From contig NZ_JBEPTM010000006.1 of the NCBI RefSeq assembly GCF_040549525.1, positions 151,161 through 215,160 on the forward strand: 64,000 nucleotides of DNA, in the 5' to 3' direction. Positions within the stretch are counted from its first letter, which is position 1, and each line of letters starts with the position of its first letter. Of the stretch, positions 25,796 to 34,207 are shown in pieces. Made by a program: the position numbers and the translations under genes. The DNA comes from Lacisediminihabitans sp040549525. GTDB lineage: Bacteria > Actinomycetota > Actinomycetes > Actinomycetales > Microbacteriaceae. Under the pieces are notes generated by a model. The model saw only the letters and a program-made list of their open reading frames with translations, was not told the origin of the DNA and ran no database searches.

Positions 25796-26710
25796 TCACC
25801 CCTGGTGCTGTGCTGCGACGCCGCTCGCCACCTCCTGGAGGGCGCGCACGACCAGGCGCACCGACGGGCGCTCGGCCCGGTCGGGGCGCATCAGGGCCGA
25901 GATCTGCCGGGTCGATCGGATGCCGGCGAGCGGACGGGTGACGAGCCCGTTCTCGTGGTCGCGGGTCGTGAAGCGCGGCAGGATCGCGATGCCGTGCCCT
26001 GTCGCCACCAGAGCCTCGACAATGCCGTTGTCGAGGAATCGCTGCCCGATGGTGGCCGGAACGCCGGTGATGGCCTCCAGCTGGCGCAGGATGCGGTCGT
26101 AGGGGAAGCCGAGGGGCACACCGATCCAGCTGACGTCCACGAGGTCCTTCGCCGAGAGGCTCGCTTTGGCCGCGAGGGGATGCCCCTCCGGCAGCGCGAT
26201 GTCCAGTGGCTCGTCCATGAGCTTCACGACGGCGAGGCCGCGTTCGCGCCAGGACGGCATCAGACCGGGGGCGTCGGCGATCACGATGTCGTAGTCGGGG
26301 GTGAGATCGGCGAAGTCGGGATGCAGCGGATCCTGATCGCTCGCGACGAGCGTGAGATCGGGGATCTCGGCGACCGCGTCGAGCAGTCCAGGCAGCAGCA
26401 TCTGGCCGCCGGTCGGGAAGGTGGTGAGCGTGACCTCGCCGCGGGGGGAGAGGGTGAATTCCTTCCAGACCGCGTCGGCGCGCTCGAGGGCGATCGCGAC
26501 ATCGGTCGCGGTCTGGGCGAGCATCCGGCCGGCTCCGGTCAGCACGATGCCTCGCCCCGAGCGCTCGGTGAGGGGCAGGCCGGCCTCGCGTTCCAGCACC
26601 TTGAGCTGCTGCGAGACCGCCGAGACCGTGCGGTTGGTGGCCAGGGCGACGGCCGTGATGCTTCCCCGCTCGGCGAGTTCTCGGAGCAGCTCGAGGCGAT
26701 GCACATCCAT
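25796..26710 (-). CDS. LysR family transcriptional regulator
   Basis: Regulator of 304 residues. The winged helix-turn-helix is at residues 1-60 (LELLRELAERGSITAVALAT, then SAVSQQLKVLEREAGLPL), followed by a linker helix and the periplasmic-binding-like ligand domain from about 90 to 300. The ATG at 26710 lies six bases after a TAGTCT hexamer. It is divergent from a tiny membrane-peptide gene at 26816 and convergent with the SDR gene; either could be its target, the divergent spacer being the classical place for a LysR site. Confidence 0.93.
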   Translation of the reverse strand: MDVHRLELLRELAERGSITAVALATNRTVSAVSQQLKVLEREAGLPLTERSGRGIVLTGAGRMLAQTATDVAIALERADAVWKEFTLSPRGEVTLTTFPTGGQMLLPGLLDAVAEIPDLTLVASDQDPLHPDFADLTPDYDIVIADAPGLMPSWRERGLAVVKLMDEPLDIALPEGHPLAAKASLSAKDLVDVSWIGVPLGFPYDRILRQLEAITGVPATIGQRFLDNGIVEALVATGHGIAILPRFTTRDHENGLVTRPLAGIRSTRQISALMRPDRAERPSVRLVVRALQEVASGVAAQHQG

Positions 26711-26716
26711 GTAGCC

Positions 26717-26722
26717 AGACTA
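26717..26722 (-). promoter_or_regulatory. -10 element of LysR gene
   Basis: TAGTCT on the minus strand, six bases before the ATG. The AT-rich stretch at about 26728-26765 (TTTCTATTTGATTGTGCTTC region) is the likely LysR operator and promoter for the divergent small genes. Confidence 0.45.
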
Positions 26723-26773
26723 CACAGTCAGTCCATTTCTATTTGATTGTGCTTCAGAGAGAAGGGGTGTGGA

Positions 26774-26803
26774 ATGGAGACAATCAATCATCCGCAGTTG
26801 TAG
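26774..26803 (+). CDS. Nine-codon upstream mini-ORF
   Basis: METINHPQL then TAG. A purine-rich GAGAGAAGGGG stretch precedes it and the 38-residue gene begins 12 bases after its stop. It could be a leader peptide or chance. Confidence 0.25.
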   Translation: METINHPQL

Positions 26804-26815
26804 CCCGAGGTCATC

Positions 26816-26932
26816 ATGTACGCCGTCATCGTTCCCGCCGCCATCGCCGTTCTCTCCGTGTGGGGCATCGCCTCCGCCATCGTCGTGAGCCTTCGCGACG
26901 GATACCGCCAGGCGCCGACCCGCGAGGTCTGA
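26816..26932 (+). CDS. 38-residue single-pass membrane peptide
   Basis: Starts ATG 26816 after a GAGG Shine-Dalgarno. One hydrophobic helix at about residues 3-27 (VIVPAAIAVLSVWGIASAIV), then a short charged tail (SLRDGYRQAPTREV). Positive charges after the helix suggest an N-out orientation. I do not know its function; small proteins of this shape recur in Microbacteriaceae. It is divergent from the LysR gene and could be its target, though it lacks any recognisable enzymatic role. Confidence 0.6.
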   Translation: MYAVIVPAAIAVLSVWGIASAIVVSLRDGYRQAPTREV

Positions 26933-26969
26933 GCCGCCCCAGGTCCAGCGGCTCGACCGCCACGGTGGC

Positions 26970-28100
26970 TCAGCTCACGGTGAAGCCGAGCTTGCGCCCG
27001 GCGAGTCCACGACCGCCGCGCGCGAGTTGTTCGGCCACCGAGAGGATCGCCACGGATGCCGGGTCCAGTGGGTCGGAGAGCACGATGGGCACCCCGGCGT
27101 CCCCACCCTGGCGCAGCGGGACGCTGAGCGGCACGGCGGCGAGCACAGGCACGGCCTGCTCCTGCCCCGCCGACAGCCGTGCCGCGACATCCGCACCGCC
27201 TCCTGAACCGAAGAGTTCGAGCACGCTGCCGTCGGGTTGAACGAGTCCCGACATGTTCTCGATGACTCCGATCACGCGCTGGCCGGTCTGGCGCGCGACG
27301 GTCGCACTGCGTTCGGCGACCTCTGCCGCGGCACCCTGGGGTGTGGTGACCACGATGACGTCGGCGTGGGGGAGCAACTGGCCGAGCGAGATCGCCACGT
27401 CCCCGGTGCCCGGCGGGAGGTCGAGGAGGAGAACGTCGAGGTCACCGAAATACACGTCGGTGAGGAATTGCTGGATCGTGCGGTGCAGCATCGGTCCGCG
27501 CCAGGACACCGCGGCATTGTCCTCGACGAACATGCCGATCGAGATCACCTTCACGCCGTAGTTGATCGGCGGCAAAATCATCTCTCCCACCTTCGTGGGC
27601 TTCGCCCCGGCGAGTCCGAGGATGCCCGGGATCGAGAACCCGAAGACATCTGCGTCCACGAGCCCGACAGCCAGTCCGCGCGCGGCGAGAGCGACGGCGA
27701 GGTTGGCGGTGATCGTGGACTTGCCAACGCCGCCCTTGCCGCTCGTGATGGCGATGATCCGGGTGAGAGTCTGCGGTCCGAACTGCAGCTCGCGCGACCT
27801 CCCGCCCCGGAGCTTCTCGGTGAGAGCGGTGCGCTGCTCCCGTGTCATGATGCTGACATCTACCGTCACGGCGGTGACCCCGTCGACCGATGCCGCGGCC
27901 TCTCGAACATCGCGTTCGATGGTGTCTGCGGCGGGGCATCCGACGATCGTCAGTGTGAGCCCGACGGTGACGGCGCCATCGGGGCCGCTCGTGACGCCGC
28001 CGATCATGTCGAGTTCCGTGATCGGCTTGCGGATCTCGGGGTCGATCACCCGGGAGAGCGCGTCACGCACTCGTTCGTCGAGGCCACTCGCGACGCTCAA
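26970..28100 (-). CDS. mrp: Mrp/ApbC Fe-S cluster carrier ATPase
   Basis: P-loop NTPase of 376 residues that loads or carries iron-sulfur clusters for apo-proteins. An N-terminal MIP18/DUF59 domain (1-95, with the conserved cysteine in TIVGCPAAD) precedes the Mrp domain with the deviant Walker A ITSGKGGVGKST near residue 113 and LLLDLPPGTGD near 220. The TTG start at 28100 overlaps the upstream stop as TTGA. It is last in a three-gene run with the DUF1003 and MgtE-N/CBS genes, as in mycobacteria. Confidence 0.93.
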   Translation of the reverse strand: MSVASGLDERVRDALSRVIDPEIRKPITELDMIGGVTSGPDGAVTVGLTLTIVGCPAADTIERDVREAAASVDGVTAVTVDVSIMTREQRTALTEKLRGGRSRELQFGPQTLTRIIAITSGKGGVGKSTITANLAVALAARGLAVGLVDADVFGFSIPGILGLAGAKPTKVGEMILPPINYGVKVISIGMFVEDNAAVSWRGPMLHRTIQQFLTDVYFGDLDVLLLDLPPGTGDVAISLGQLLPHADVIVVTTPQGAAAEVAERSATVARQTGQRVIGVIENMSGLVQPDGSVLELFGSGGGADVAARLSAGQEQAVPVLAAVPLSVPLRQGGDAGVPIVLSDPLDPASVAILSVAEQLARGGRGLAGRKLGFTVS

Positions 28101-28600
28101 CCGGCGGCCCCGTCGGGCTTGCGCTCCTTCTCGAGCTCCTCGAGCAGTGCTCGAAGCTCGGCGCGGATGAAGTCTTTCGAGGCGAGTTCTCGCACGGCCA
28201 GCCTCAACGAGACGACCTCGCGGGCGAGGTATTCCGTGTCGGCGAGATTGCGCTCGGCGCGCTGGCGGTCCTGCTCGAACTGCACCCGGTCGCGGTCGTC
28301 CTGGCGGTTCTGGGCCAACAGGATGAGTGGCGCGGCATACGAGGCCTGCAGCGACAGGATCAGCGTGAGCAGGGTGAAGTTCGTCTTGATCGGGTCGAAC
28401 TGCGATCCGGTCGGCGCGTAGCTGTTGAAGGCCAACCAGGCGACGACGAAGGCGGTCATTCCCACGAGGAAGTATGAGGTGCCCATGGCGCGGGCGAATC
28501 CCTCGGAGAATCGTCCTACCCGGTCGCGCCCACCCATGCGCGGCACGAATCGGTTACGCAGGCCCTTGGGCGTATCGAGCGAATCAGAACGACGGGCCAC
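28097..28600 (-). CDS. DUF1003 membrane protein
   Basis: Protein of 167 residues with two close helices (FLVGMTAFVVAWLAFNSY and FTLLTLILSLQASYAAPLILL) followed by a coiled-coil-like cytoplasmic tail rich in Arg/Glu (NRQDDRDRVQFEQDRQRAER). This is the DUF1003 layout; the function is unknown. Its GTG start lies inside the last 17 bases of the MgtE-N/CBS gene with a strong AGGAGGT six bases upstream, and its stop overlaps mrp by four bases. Such tight packing implies coordinated synthesis. Confidence 0.9.
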   Translation of the reverse strand: MARRSDSLDTPKGLRNRFVPRMGGRDRVGRFSEGFARAMGTSYFLVGMTAFVVAWLAFNSYAPTGSQFDPIKTNFTLLTLILSLQASYAAPLILLAQNRQDDRDRVQFEQDRQRAERNLADTEYLAREVVSLRLAVRELASKDFIRAELRALLEELEKERKPDGAAG

Positions 28601-29900
28601 TTGGCGACCTCCTTCCGGCAGAAGCGATTACGGGGATGGTGCTGGTGTCGGCATTCGCCGGCGCGGGATCGTCGTCGTGACTTCGCCAGTCATCGGGCAG
28701 GAGGTAGTCGAGGACATCGTCAATGGTCACCACCCCGACCAGTCGGTGGTTGTCGTCGACAACGGGAAGCGAGACCAGGTTGTAGCTGGCCAGGGTCCTG
28801 GCGACCTCTGCGGCGGAGGCACTCGCCTTCACCGGCTCGAGCTTCTGGTCGAGCAGGGTGCCGAGCCGTTCCATCGGCGGGTAGCGCAGCATCCGCTGGA
28901 AGTGCACCATGCCGAGGAATCTGCCGGTGGGCGGCTCATAGGGCGGGAGCGTCACGCACACCGCCGCGCCGAGCGCCGGCGCGAGCTCGTGGCGCCGGAT
29001 GAGCGCAAGGCCCTCCGCGACCGTCGCGTCGGCCGACACGATGATCGGCTCCGGGGTCATGAGTCCACCGGCGGTGTCGGGCGCGTAGGCGAGAAGCATG
29101 CGCACGTCTTCGGCCTCTTCCGGCTGCATGAGGTCGAGCAGTACCTCGCCCCGCTCGTCGCTGAGCTGCGCGATGAGGTCGGCAGCGTCATCCGGCTGCA
29201 TCTGGTCGAGCACATCGGCGGCGCGGTCGTCGTCGAGCTGGTTGAGGATGTCGACCTGCTCGCTCTCCGGCATCTCCTCGAGCACATCCGCGAGGCGTTC
29301 GTCGCTCATCTCCTCGGCGACCTCCAGCATCCGCTGTTCCGGAAGGTCGAGCATCGCGTTGGCGAGGTCGGCGGGCAGCAGGTCTTCGTAGGTGGCGAGC
29401 AGCTGGGTGGCGGACTGGGCCTCCCCGGTCGATCGTTCCCGCATCCCCGCCCAGGGGGAGAACACGGTCTGGCCCTTGGCGAAGGGGGACGAACTGGTCT
29501 TCGGCCGGCGCAGGAAGAGCTCGCTGACCGCCCACTCGCCCGGACCGCTCTCTTCGATCGCCACATCCTCGATCGTGGCGCTGCCCGATTTGTCGATGAT
29601 GGTCACCTCGCGGCCGAGCATCTCGGCGATCACGCGCACCTCACCGCCACGCTGTTCGAAGCGGCGCAGATTGATCAGTCCGGTGGTGATGACCTGGCCG
29701 GATCCGAAGCTCGTGACGCGCCCGATCGACAGGAATACCCGGCGCTTTCCGGGCACCTCAACGATGAGTCCGACGACTCGCGGCGGCTCCTTCTGGCGGT
29801 AGACGACGAGCACATCGCGAACTCGGCCCACCTTGTCGCCGGCGGGGTCGAAAACGGAGCACCCGGCAAGTCGGGCGACGAAGACTCTTGCGGCGCTCAC
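28584..29900 (-). CDS. PRC-barrel / MgtE-N / CBS-pair protein
   Basis: Cytosolic protein of 438 residues lacking the MgtE membrane channel. PRC-barrel-like segments occupy about residues 1-150 (GDKVGRVRDVLVVYRQ and MLGREVTIIDKSG). An MgtE N-terminal superhelical domain follows at about 180-290, with repeated DLPEQRMLEVAEEM, LEEMPESEQVDILNQL and LDQMQPDDAADLIAQL units. Two CBS domains span about 290-420 (MTPEPIIVSADATVAEGLAL; VDDNHRLVGVVTIDDVLDYL). In MgtE these domains sense Mg2+; here they may regulate a separate channel. The GTG at 29900 is preceded by TAAGTT with six bases spacing. First gene of the DUF1003-mrp run. Confidence 0.88.
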   Translation of the reverse strand: MSAARVFVARLAGCSVFDPAGDKVGRVRDVLVVYRQKEPPRVVGLIVEVPGKRRVFLSIGRVTSFGSGQVITTGLINLRRFEQRGGEVRVIAEMLGREVTIIDKSGSATIEDVAIEESGPGEWAVSELFLRRPKTSSSPFAKGQTVFSPWAGMRERSTGEAQSATQLLATYEDLLPADLANAMLDLPEQRMLEVAEEMSDERLADVLEEMPESEQVDILNQLDDDRAADVLDQMQPDDAADLIAQLSDERGEVLLDLMQPEEAEDVRMLLAYAPDTAGGLMTPEPIIVSADATVAEGLALIRRHELAPALGAAVCVTLPPYEPPTGRFLGMVHFQRMLRYPPMERLGTLLDQKLEPVKASASAAEVARTLASYNLVSLPVVDDNHRLVGVVTIDDVLDYLLPDDWRSHDDDPAPANADTSTIPVIASAGRRSPSGPSF

Positions 29901-29906
29901 AGGTCT

Positions 29907-29912
29907 AACTTA
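29907..29912 (-). promoter_or_regulatory. -10 element of MgtE-N/CBS operon
   Basis: TAAGTT six bases before GTG 29900; back to back with the stress-protein promoter. Confidence 0.5.
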
Positions 29913-29934
29913 GACCTTCCGAATGGGGGGAGAG

Positions 29935-29940
29935 GATAAT
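29935..29940 (+). promoter_or_regulatory. -10 element of general stress protein gene
   Basis: GATAAT six bases before ATG 29947; supports that start over an in-frame codon 24 bases upstream. Confidence 0.45.
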
Positions 29941-29946
29941 GGGGGC

Positions 29947-30432
29947 ATGACCAACCAAAGCCCCCTCGCACCTCGTGGCCGTCTCATCCCGACCCTTCCC
30001 AAGGGCGACGTGCTCGGCACCTACGACAGCTACTTCGAAGCCCAGGCCGTGGTCGATCGACTGGCCAAGGCCGACTTTCCGGTGAAGCAGGTCTCCATTG
30101 TCGGCAGCGATTTGAAGACCGTCGAGCGGGTCACCGGCAAGCTCACCTACGGACGTGCCGCGGGCGCCGGGGCGGCGAGCGGCGCCTGGTTCGGCCTCTT
30201 CATCGGAGTGCTCTTCACGTTCGGTGGCACCGGCACTGTTCTGCAGTACGTGATCGCGGCGCTCATCATCGGCGCCGGTTTTGGAGCACTCTTCGGAATC
30301 GCCGCGACCGCCGTCACGCGTCGCACCCGTGACTTCACCTCAACCCACCAGGTGCTCGCGAGCCGCTACGAGATCATCGTCGACCCCAACCTGCTCACGA
30401 AGGCCCAGGACGTGCTCTCGCGCACGTCCTGA
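29947..30432 (+). CDS. General stress protein 17M-like membrane protein
   Basis: Protein of 161 residues. Residues 28-70 (GDVLGTYDSYFEAQAVVDRL to VSIVGSDLKTVERV) match the general-stress-protein-17M/YflT-like domain. Two glycine-rich helices follow (GAWFGLFIGVLFTFG and LIIGAGFGALFGIAATAV), and the C-terminus contains a short beta-type segment SRYEIIVDPN. Cargo or partner unknown. Divergent from the MgtE-N/CBS operon and convergent with pepP. Confidence 0.85.
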   Translation: MTNQSPLAPRGRLIPTLPKGDVLGTYDSYFEAQAVVDRLAKADFPVKQVSIVGSDLKTVERVTGKLTYGRAAGAGAASGAWFGLFIGVLFTFGGTGTVLQYVIAALIIGAGFGALFGIAATAVTRRTRDFTSTHQVLASRYEIIVDPNLLTKAQDVLSRTS

Positions 30433-30471
30433 GGGCTCGCCCCGCCTCAGGCGGGCGAATGCGGTCCGGAT

Positions 30472-30489
30472 GGGCCGGCATGCCGGCCC
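30472..30489. terminator. GC palindrome between convergent genes
   Basis: GGGCCGGCATGCCGGCCC is a perfect 18-bp palindrome in the spacer between the stress-protein and aminopeptidase genes. It is almost identical to the element at 20306-20325. Confidence 0.6.
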
Positions 30490-30558
30490 GGACTGTCCGC
30501 CATCGCCCGGCGTGCAGCGGGCATCGTGGATCAGAGGCCGCACTGTGCGGCGGGCTGA

Positions 30559-32031
30559 TCAGCGCAGCCAGGCCTCCACGTCATCCGCGGTGCGAGGGAT
30601 GCCGACGGACAGGTTCTCGGCACCCGCTTCGGTGACGAGGATGTTGTCTTCGATGCGAACGCCGATGCCACGGAACTCCTCCGGCACGGTGAGGTCGTCG
30701 GGCTGGAAGTAGAGGCCCGGTTCGATGGTAAAGACCATTCCGGGCTCGAGCACGCCGTCGAGATAGAGGTCGCGACGCGCCTGGGCGCAATCGTGCACGT
30801 CCAGGCCGAGGTGGTGGGAGGTGCCGTGGACCATGTAGCGCCGGTGGAACTGGTTCTCCGGCTTCATCGACTCCTCGGCACTCACCGGCAGGAAACCCCA
30901 CTCCGCCGTCTTCGCGGCGATGACCGCCATGGCCGTCGCATGGATCTCACGGAAGCGGATTCCCGGGCGCACGATGGCGAATGCGGCGTCGGCGGCCTCG
31001 AGCACGGCCTCGTAGACGAGCCGCTGGGTCTCGGCGAAGACGCCGTTCACGGGGAGTGTGCGGGTGATGTCGGCGGTGTACAGGCTGTCGAGTTCGATCC
31101 CGGCATCCATCAGGATCAGGTCGCCTGGCACGACCGGGCCGTCGTTGCGCGTCCAGTGCAGGATGCAGGCGTGCGGACCGGAAGCGGCGATCGTGTCGTA
31201 GCCGGCGGCATTGCCTTCGGCACGGGCACGGCGGTTGAATGTGCCCTCCACGAGACGCTCACCCCGCTCGTGGGCGATGATCGCGTCACGATCCGCGATC
31301 ACGTCGTCGAATCCCTTCTTCGTCGCCGCGACCGCTCTCCGCATCTGCTCGATCTCATAGGCGTCCTTCACCAGGCGCAGTTCGGAGAGGTCGCGGGCGA
31401 ATTCGGTGTCCGCATCATTTTCGAGGCTGTCGGCATCGGCCGCGAGGAGTCGACGACCATCGATCTGGTCCGTGAGATCCCGATCGCCGTCGCGCAGGAT
31501 GATGGTGCCGGAGTCGACACTGTCCAGGACCCGGCCGAATTCGGCGAGGTCGGCGGTGAGGAGGCCGAGGTCCGTGGCGACGTGCGTGAGGGAGGGGCGC
31601 GGGCCGGTCCAGAATTCGCCGATCTCCGGGTTGGCGTAGAACTCGTCGGAGTCGCGTCCGGCCGCCTTTCGGAAATAGAGGGTCGCCGTGTGTCCCTCTT
31701 CCGTCGGCTCGAGCACGAGCACGCTGCCCGCGACGGTGTCGCCAGCCCAGCCGGTGAGGTGGGAGAAGGCGGAGTGCGCGCGGTAGGCGTAGTCCGTGTC
31801 GTTCGAGCGCACCTTCGCCGCACCGGCGGGGATGATCAGACGTTTTCCCGCGTAGAGCGCCGAGACGCGGGCCCGGCGTGCCGCCGCCCACTCCGCCTGC
31901 TCACGGGGGCGCGGTTCGGACTCGGTATGCTCGGCCCATTCGCTCGAGATGAACTGCTTGAAGGTGTCGGAGACCGGCACGGTCGAGCGGTTCGAGGTGG
32001 CGCGGGGCGCGGATACATTCTTGTCAGCCAT
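30559..32031 (-). CDS. pepP: Aminopeptidase P family protein (M24B)
   Basis: Xaa-Pro aminopeptidase of 490 residues, removing an N-terminal residue before proline. The N-terminal creatinase-like domain covers about 1-210. The pita-bread metallopeptidase domain supplies all five metal ligands: LMDAGIE and TADITRTLP (two Asp), GTSHHLGLDVHD (His), FTIEPGLYF (Glu) and GVRIEDNILV (Glu). I prefer ATG 32031 because GGAG is nine bases upstream; a GTG at 32046 would add five residues. It looks monocistronic. Confidence 0.93.
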   Translation of the reverse strand: MADKNVSAPRATSNRSTVPVSDTFKQFISSEWAEHTESEPRPREQAEWAAARRARVSALYAGKRLIIPAGAAKVRSNDTDYAYRAHSAFSHLTGWAGDTVAGSVLVLEPTEEGHTATLYFRKAAGRDSDEFYANPEIGEFWTGPRPSLTHVATDLGLLTADLAEFGRVLDSVDSGTIILRDGDRDLTDQIDGRRLLAADADSLENDADTEFARDLSELRLVKDAYEIEQMRRAVAATKKGFDDVIADRDAIIAHERGERLVEGTFNRRARAEGNAAGYDTIAASGPHACILHWTRNDGPVVPGDLILMDAGIELDSLYTADITRTLPVNGVFAETQRLVYEAVLEAADAAFAIVRPGIRFREIHATAMAVIAAKTAEWGFLPVSAEESMKPENQFHRRYMVHGTSHHLGLDVHDCAQARRDLYLDGVLEPGMVFTIEPGLYFQPDDLTVPEEFRGIGVRIEDNILVTEAGAENLSVGIPRTADDVEAWLR

Positions 32032-32093
32032 GCATCCATTCTCCACCGCGGCCTTCCGTCACCGCGACGAAGAGCGGCGAAAGACCCTGGGTC

Positions 32094-32318
32094 TCAGCTG
32101 GCCTGACGGTGGGGATGGGTGCGAAGCCCGAAGGGCCACAGGGGTTTGGGCGGAACCAGCGATTCACGACTCGCCGTCGAGCGCGCGACGTGTTCGAAGG
32201 ACGAGACCGGCGCGGGCAACACCGACTCGTCGAGCACGATGGTCGCAGTGTCGAGTTGAGTGTCGATCGCCGTTTGCGACGTGTCGAAGTTGTGGAGGAC
32301 ATCCTCGAAACTCTTCAT
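32094..32318 (-). CDS. Hypothetical 74-residue protein
   Basis: Open frame starting MKSFEDVLHNFDTSQTAIDT with a weak GGGGCAC upstream. The N-terminal half looks like normal protein (acidic, hydrophobic, amphipathic), whereas the C-terminal third is Pro/His/Arg-rich. I do not recognise it. It is the only candidate gene in the 477-bp gap between pepP and the TetR gene, whose base composition is less GC-rich than its surroundings. It may be a small lineage-specific gene or chance. Confidence 0.3.
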   Translation of the reverse strand: MKSFEDVLHNFDTSQTAIDTQLDTATIVLDESVLPAPVSSFEHVARSTASRESLVPPKPLWPFGLRTHPHRQAS

Positions 32319-32418
32319 TGCTGTGCCCCTGCCCCTGCCTGTGCCTTCGTCACCTCTGACCCGGCTTGCCTCATCCAAACAGAGACTGCACTGTCTTGTC
32401 TACGACTCGCCGAAGTCC

Positions 32419-32447
32419 TTGACGCACTACGATCGAGCGAGTATGCA
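32419..32447 (+). promoter_or_regulatory. Candidate promoter of TetR gene
   Basis: TTGACG (32419-32424), 17 bases, TATGCA (32442-32447). This gives a leader of about 55 bases before ATG 32509. Confidence 0.45.
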
Positions 32448-32508
32448 CGCGCACGTGGCGCGCACCCAGGTTTGCTCAGACCCCGCAGGCCTGTTCGGGA
32501 GTGAAACC

Positions 32509-33141
32509 ATGTCCATCGCCGCCCCCAGCCCGGTCTTCGCGGCCGCGACACCAGCCGTCCGGGCTCCCGCATTCGCCGATTCCCACGAGCGCATCATCGA
32601 CGCCGGCTACCGGCTGTTCTGCCGGCGGGCGATCCGGGATGTCGCGATGGACGAGGTGGTTCTCGCCTCGGGAGTCGCGAAGGCAACGCTGTACCGACAC
32701 TTCCCCACGAAAGACGACCTCGTTCTCGCCATCCTGAAGCGCCGCGAGACCGACTGGACCTTCGGCATCATCGACAGCGGGGTGCGATCCCTCTGCGACC
32801 AGCCAGAGGACCGACTGCTCGCCATCTTCGAGGTGTTCGACGGTTGGTTCCAGCGTGAAGACTACGAGGCCTGCACCTTTGTCAAAGTGATTCTGGAAAT
32901 GGGAGCGGATCATCCGCTCGGCCGCGCGAGCTTCGCACATCTCGCCACGGTGAGCAGCATCGTGGCCGGTTTCGCCGCCGAAGCCGGTCTCACCGAGCCG
33001 GAGGAGTTCGCCCGGTCGTGGCTCATCCTGATGAAGGGATGCATCGTGCAGGCGGCAGCGGGCGACCCGCGTGCCGCCCGTCGCGCCCGCACCATGGGCG
33101 AACTGGTCATCGCGGCGAATCGGGCTGCCGCCTCGAACTAG
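32509..33141 (+). CDS. TetR/AcrR family transcriptional regulator
   Basis: Repressor-type regulator of 210 residues. The DNA-binding domain is at about residues 25-72 with the helix-turn-helix RDVAMDEVVLASGVAKATLY followed by RHFPTKDDLVLA, the classical TetR signature. The ligand-binding helical domain follows, with a single cysteine pair region (DYEACTFVKVIL). ATG 32509 is preceded by GGGAG at seven bases. No adjacent target gene is obvious: the neighbour downstream is convergent. Confidence 0.93.
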   Translation: MSIAAPSPVFAAATPAVRAPAFADSHERIIDAGYRLFCRRAIRDVAMDEVVLASGVAKATLYRHFPTKDDLVLAILKRRETDWTFGIIDSGVRSLCDQPEDRLLAIFEVFDGWFQREDYEACTFVKVILEMGADHPLGRASFAHLATVSSIVAGFAAEAGLTEPEEFARSWLILMKGCIVQAAAGDPRAARRARTMGELVIAANRAAASN

Positions 33142-33172
33142 ACCGGGAGCTCGGGCCGACGTGAACTGAGCA

Positions 33173-34186
33173 TCAGCCGGCCGGCCGCAGCCGAACCACG
33201 ATCGGTCGGTGGTCGCTTCCCGCTCGGTCGAGGTTCTCGACCACTCGCACGCCCACGATCGACCAGTTCGCGGTCGTCATCACATGGTCGATGGGGGTGC
33301 CGAGGAGGGCGGGAGCGAATGTCGGCCACGTGCCGACAGCAGCGGAATGGGCGCGGAGGGCGGCATCCGTACACGCGCCGACGGTGGTGCCCGGTGCGGT
33401 GCCCAAGCCCGCGAGGTGGTCGAGAGTCGAATTGAAATCGCCGGCGAGGATCACGTTTCCGCCGGGGCACGCTCCCGCGAGCCAGTGGAGGTCTGACCTC
33501 CAGTTCTCGAGCTCCGTCGGCTGCGGTGCCACCGGGTGGGCCGCCACGATGGTCGGACCGGATCCGCTGTCAGGCACCATCACGAGGCTCGGGAGGGTGC
33601 CGGTGGAGCCGGCGGATTCGTCCAGGTGGTAGGCCCCGAGGGCGGTGCTGATGAGCACAGAGGTCGAGCGCGATTTGGAGATGTGCCCGTGCGCCACGGT
33701 ATGCGGCACCATCGGGAGTCCCGCCGCGGTCATCAGCACGGCGACAGCGGTCGCCGTCTGCTCGGTGGTTTCGGGGAGCGAGACGATATCCGCATCCGAC
33801 TCGATGGCGAGCTTTGCGATCACCGCAGCCCCCGGAGCGCCGCCGAGGGTGTTCCACGAGACGACGGTGACGTCGGCACCGGCCCTGGCAGGAAGGGCGT
33901 CGACTCCGAAGCCACGGCTGGAGAGCACAGCGGCGTTGAGAAGGACGAAGACGAGGGCGAGCGCAGAAAGCGACAGGCCCAGCCGTCGAAAACGCGGGTT
34001 GGCGGCGGCGAGAACCACCAGGAAGAGCAGGATGACGACGCCACCCGCGGCTCCGGCAGCGCGGAACGAGACGAGCTGCGTTACTCCGGGGGCCCGGTGA
34101 AGCGAGAAGAGCTGAGGCCAGCCGAGGATGAGCACCCCGGCTGCCCCCACGAGCAGGATCAGGGCAGCGAGCAGGCGGCGGAACAT
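33173..34186 (-). CDS. Endonuclease/exonuclease/phosphatase-fold membrane protein
   Basis: Protein of 337 residues. Three N-terminal helices (about 5-25, 38-60, 66-88) anchor a catalytic EEP domain outside the cell: VVSWNTLGG near residue 107, SLPETTEQ near 135 (metal Glu), VAAHPVAP near 215, LAGDFNSTLDH near 245, IDHVMT near 300 and GSDHRPIVV near 325. All metal/catalytic motifs of the EEP superfamily are present. The substrate could be a nucleic acid, phospholipid or inositol phosphate; it is not determined by the sequence. Start ATG 34186, 34 bp from the divergent PHP gene. Confidence 0.87.
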   Translation of the reverse strand: MFRRLLAALILLVGAAGVLILGWPQLFSLHRAPGVTQLVSFRAAGAAGGVVILLFLVVLAAANPRFRRLGLSLSALALVFVLLNAAVLSSRGFGVDALPARAGADVTVVSWNTLGGAPGAAVIAKLAIESDADIVSLPETTEQTATAVAVLMTAAGLPMVPHTVAHGHISKSRSTSVLISTALGAYHLDESAGSTGTLPSLVMVPDSGSGPTIVAAHPVAPQPTELENWRSDLHWLAGACPGGNVILAGDFNSTLDHLAGLGTAPGTTVGACTDAALRAHSAAVGTWPTFAPALLGTPIDHVMTTANWSIVGVRVVENLDRAGSDHRPIVVRLRPAG

Positions 34187-34207
34187 CGTCACCAACCCTA
34201 ACGGGAA

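Noticed and set aside
32260..32508. N-terminal extension of the TetR protein by 83 residues
   Set aside because: The extension has no similarity to TetR proteins, and GGGAG with ATG 32509 gives a normal-length regulator.
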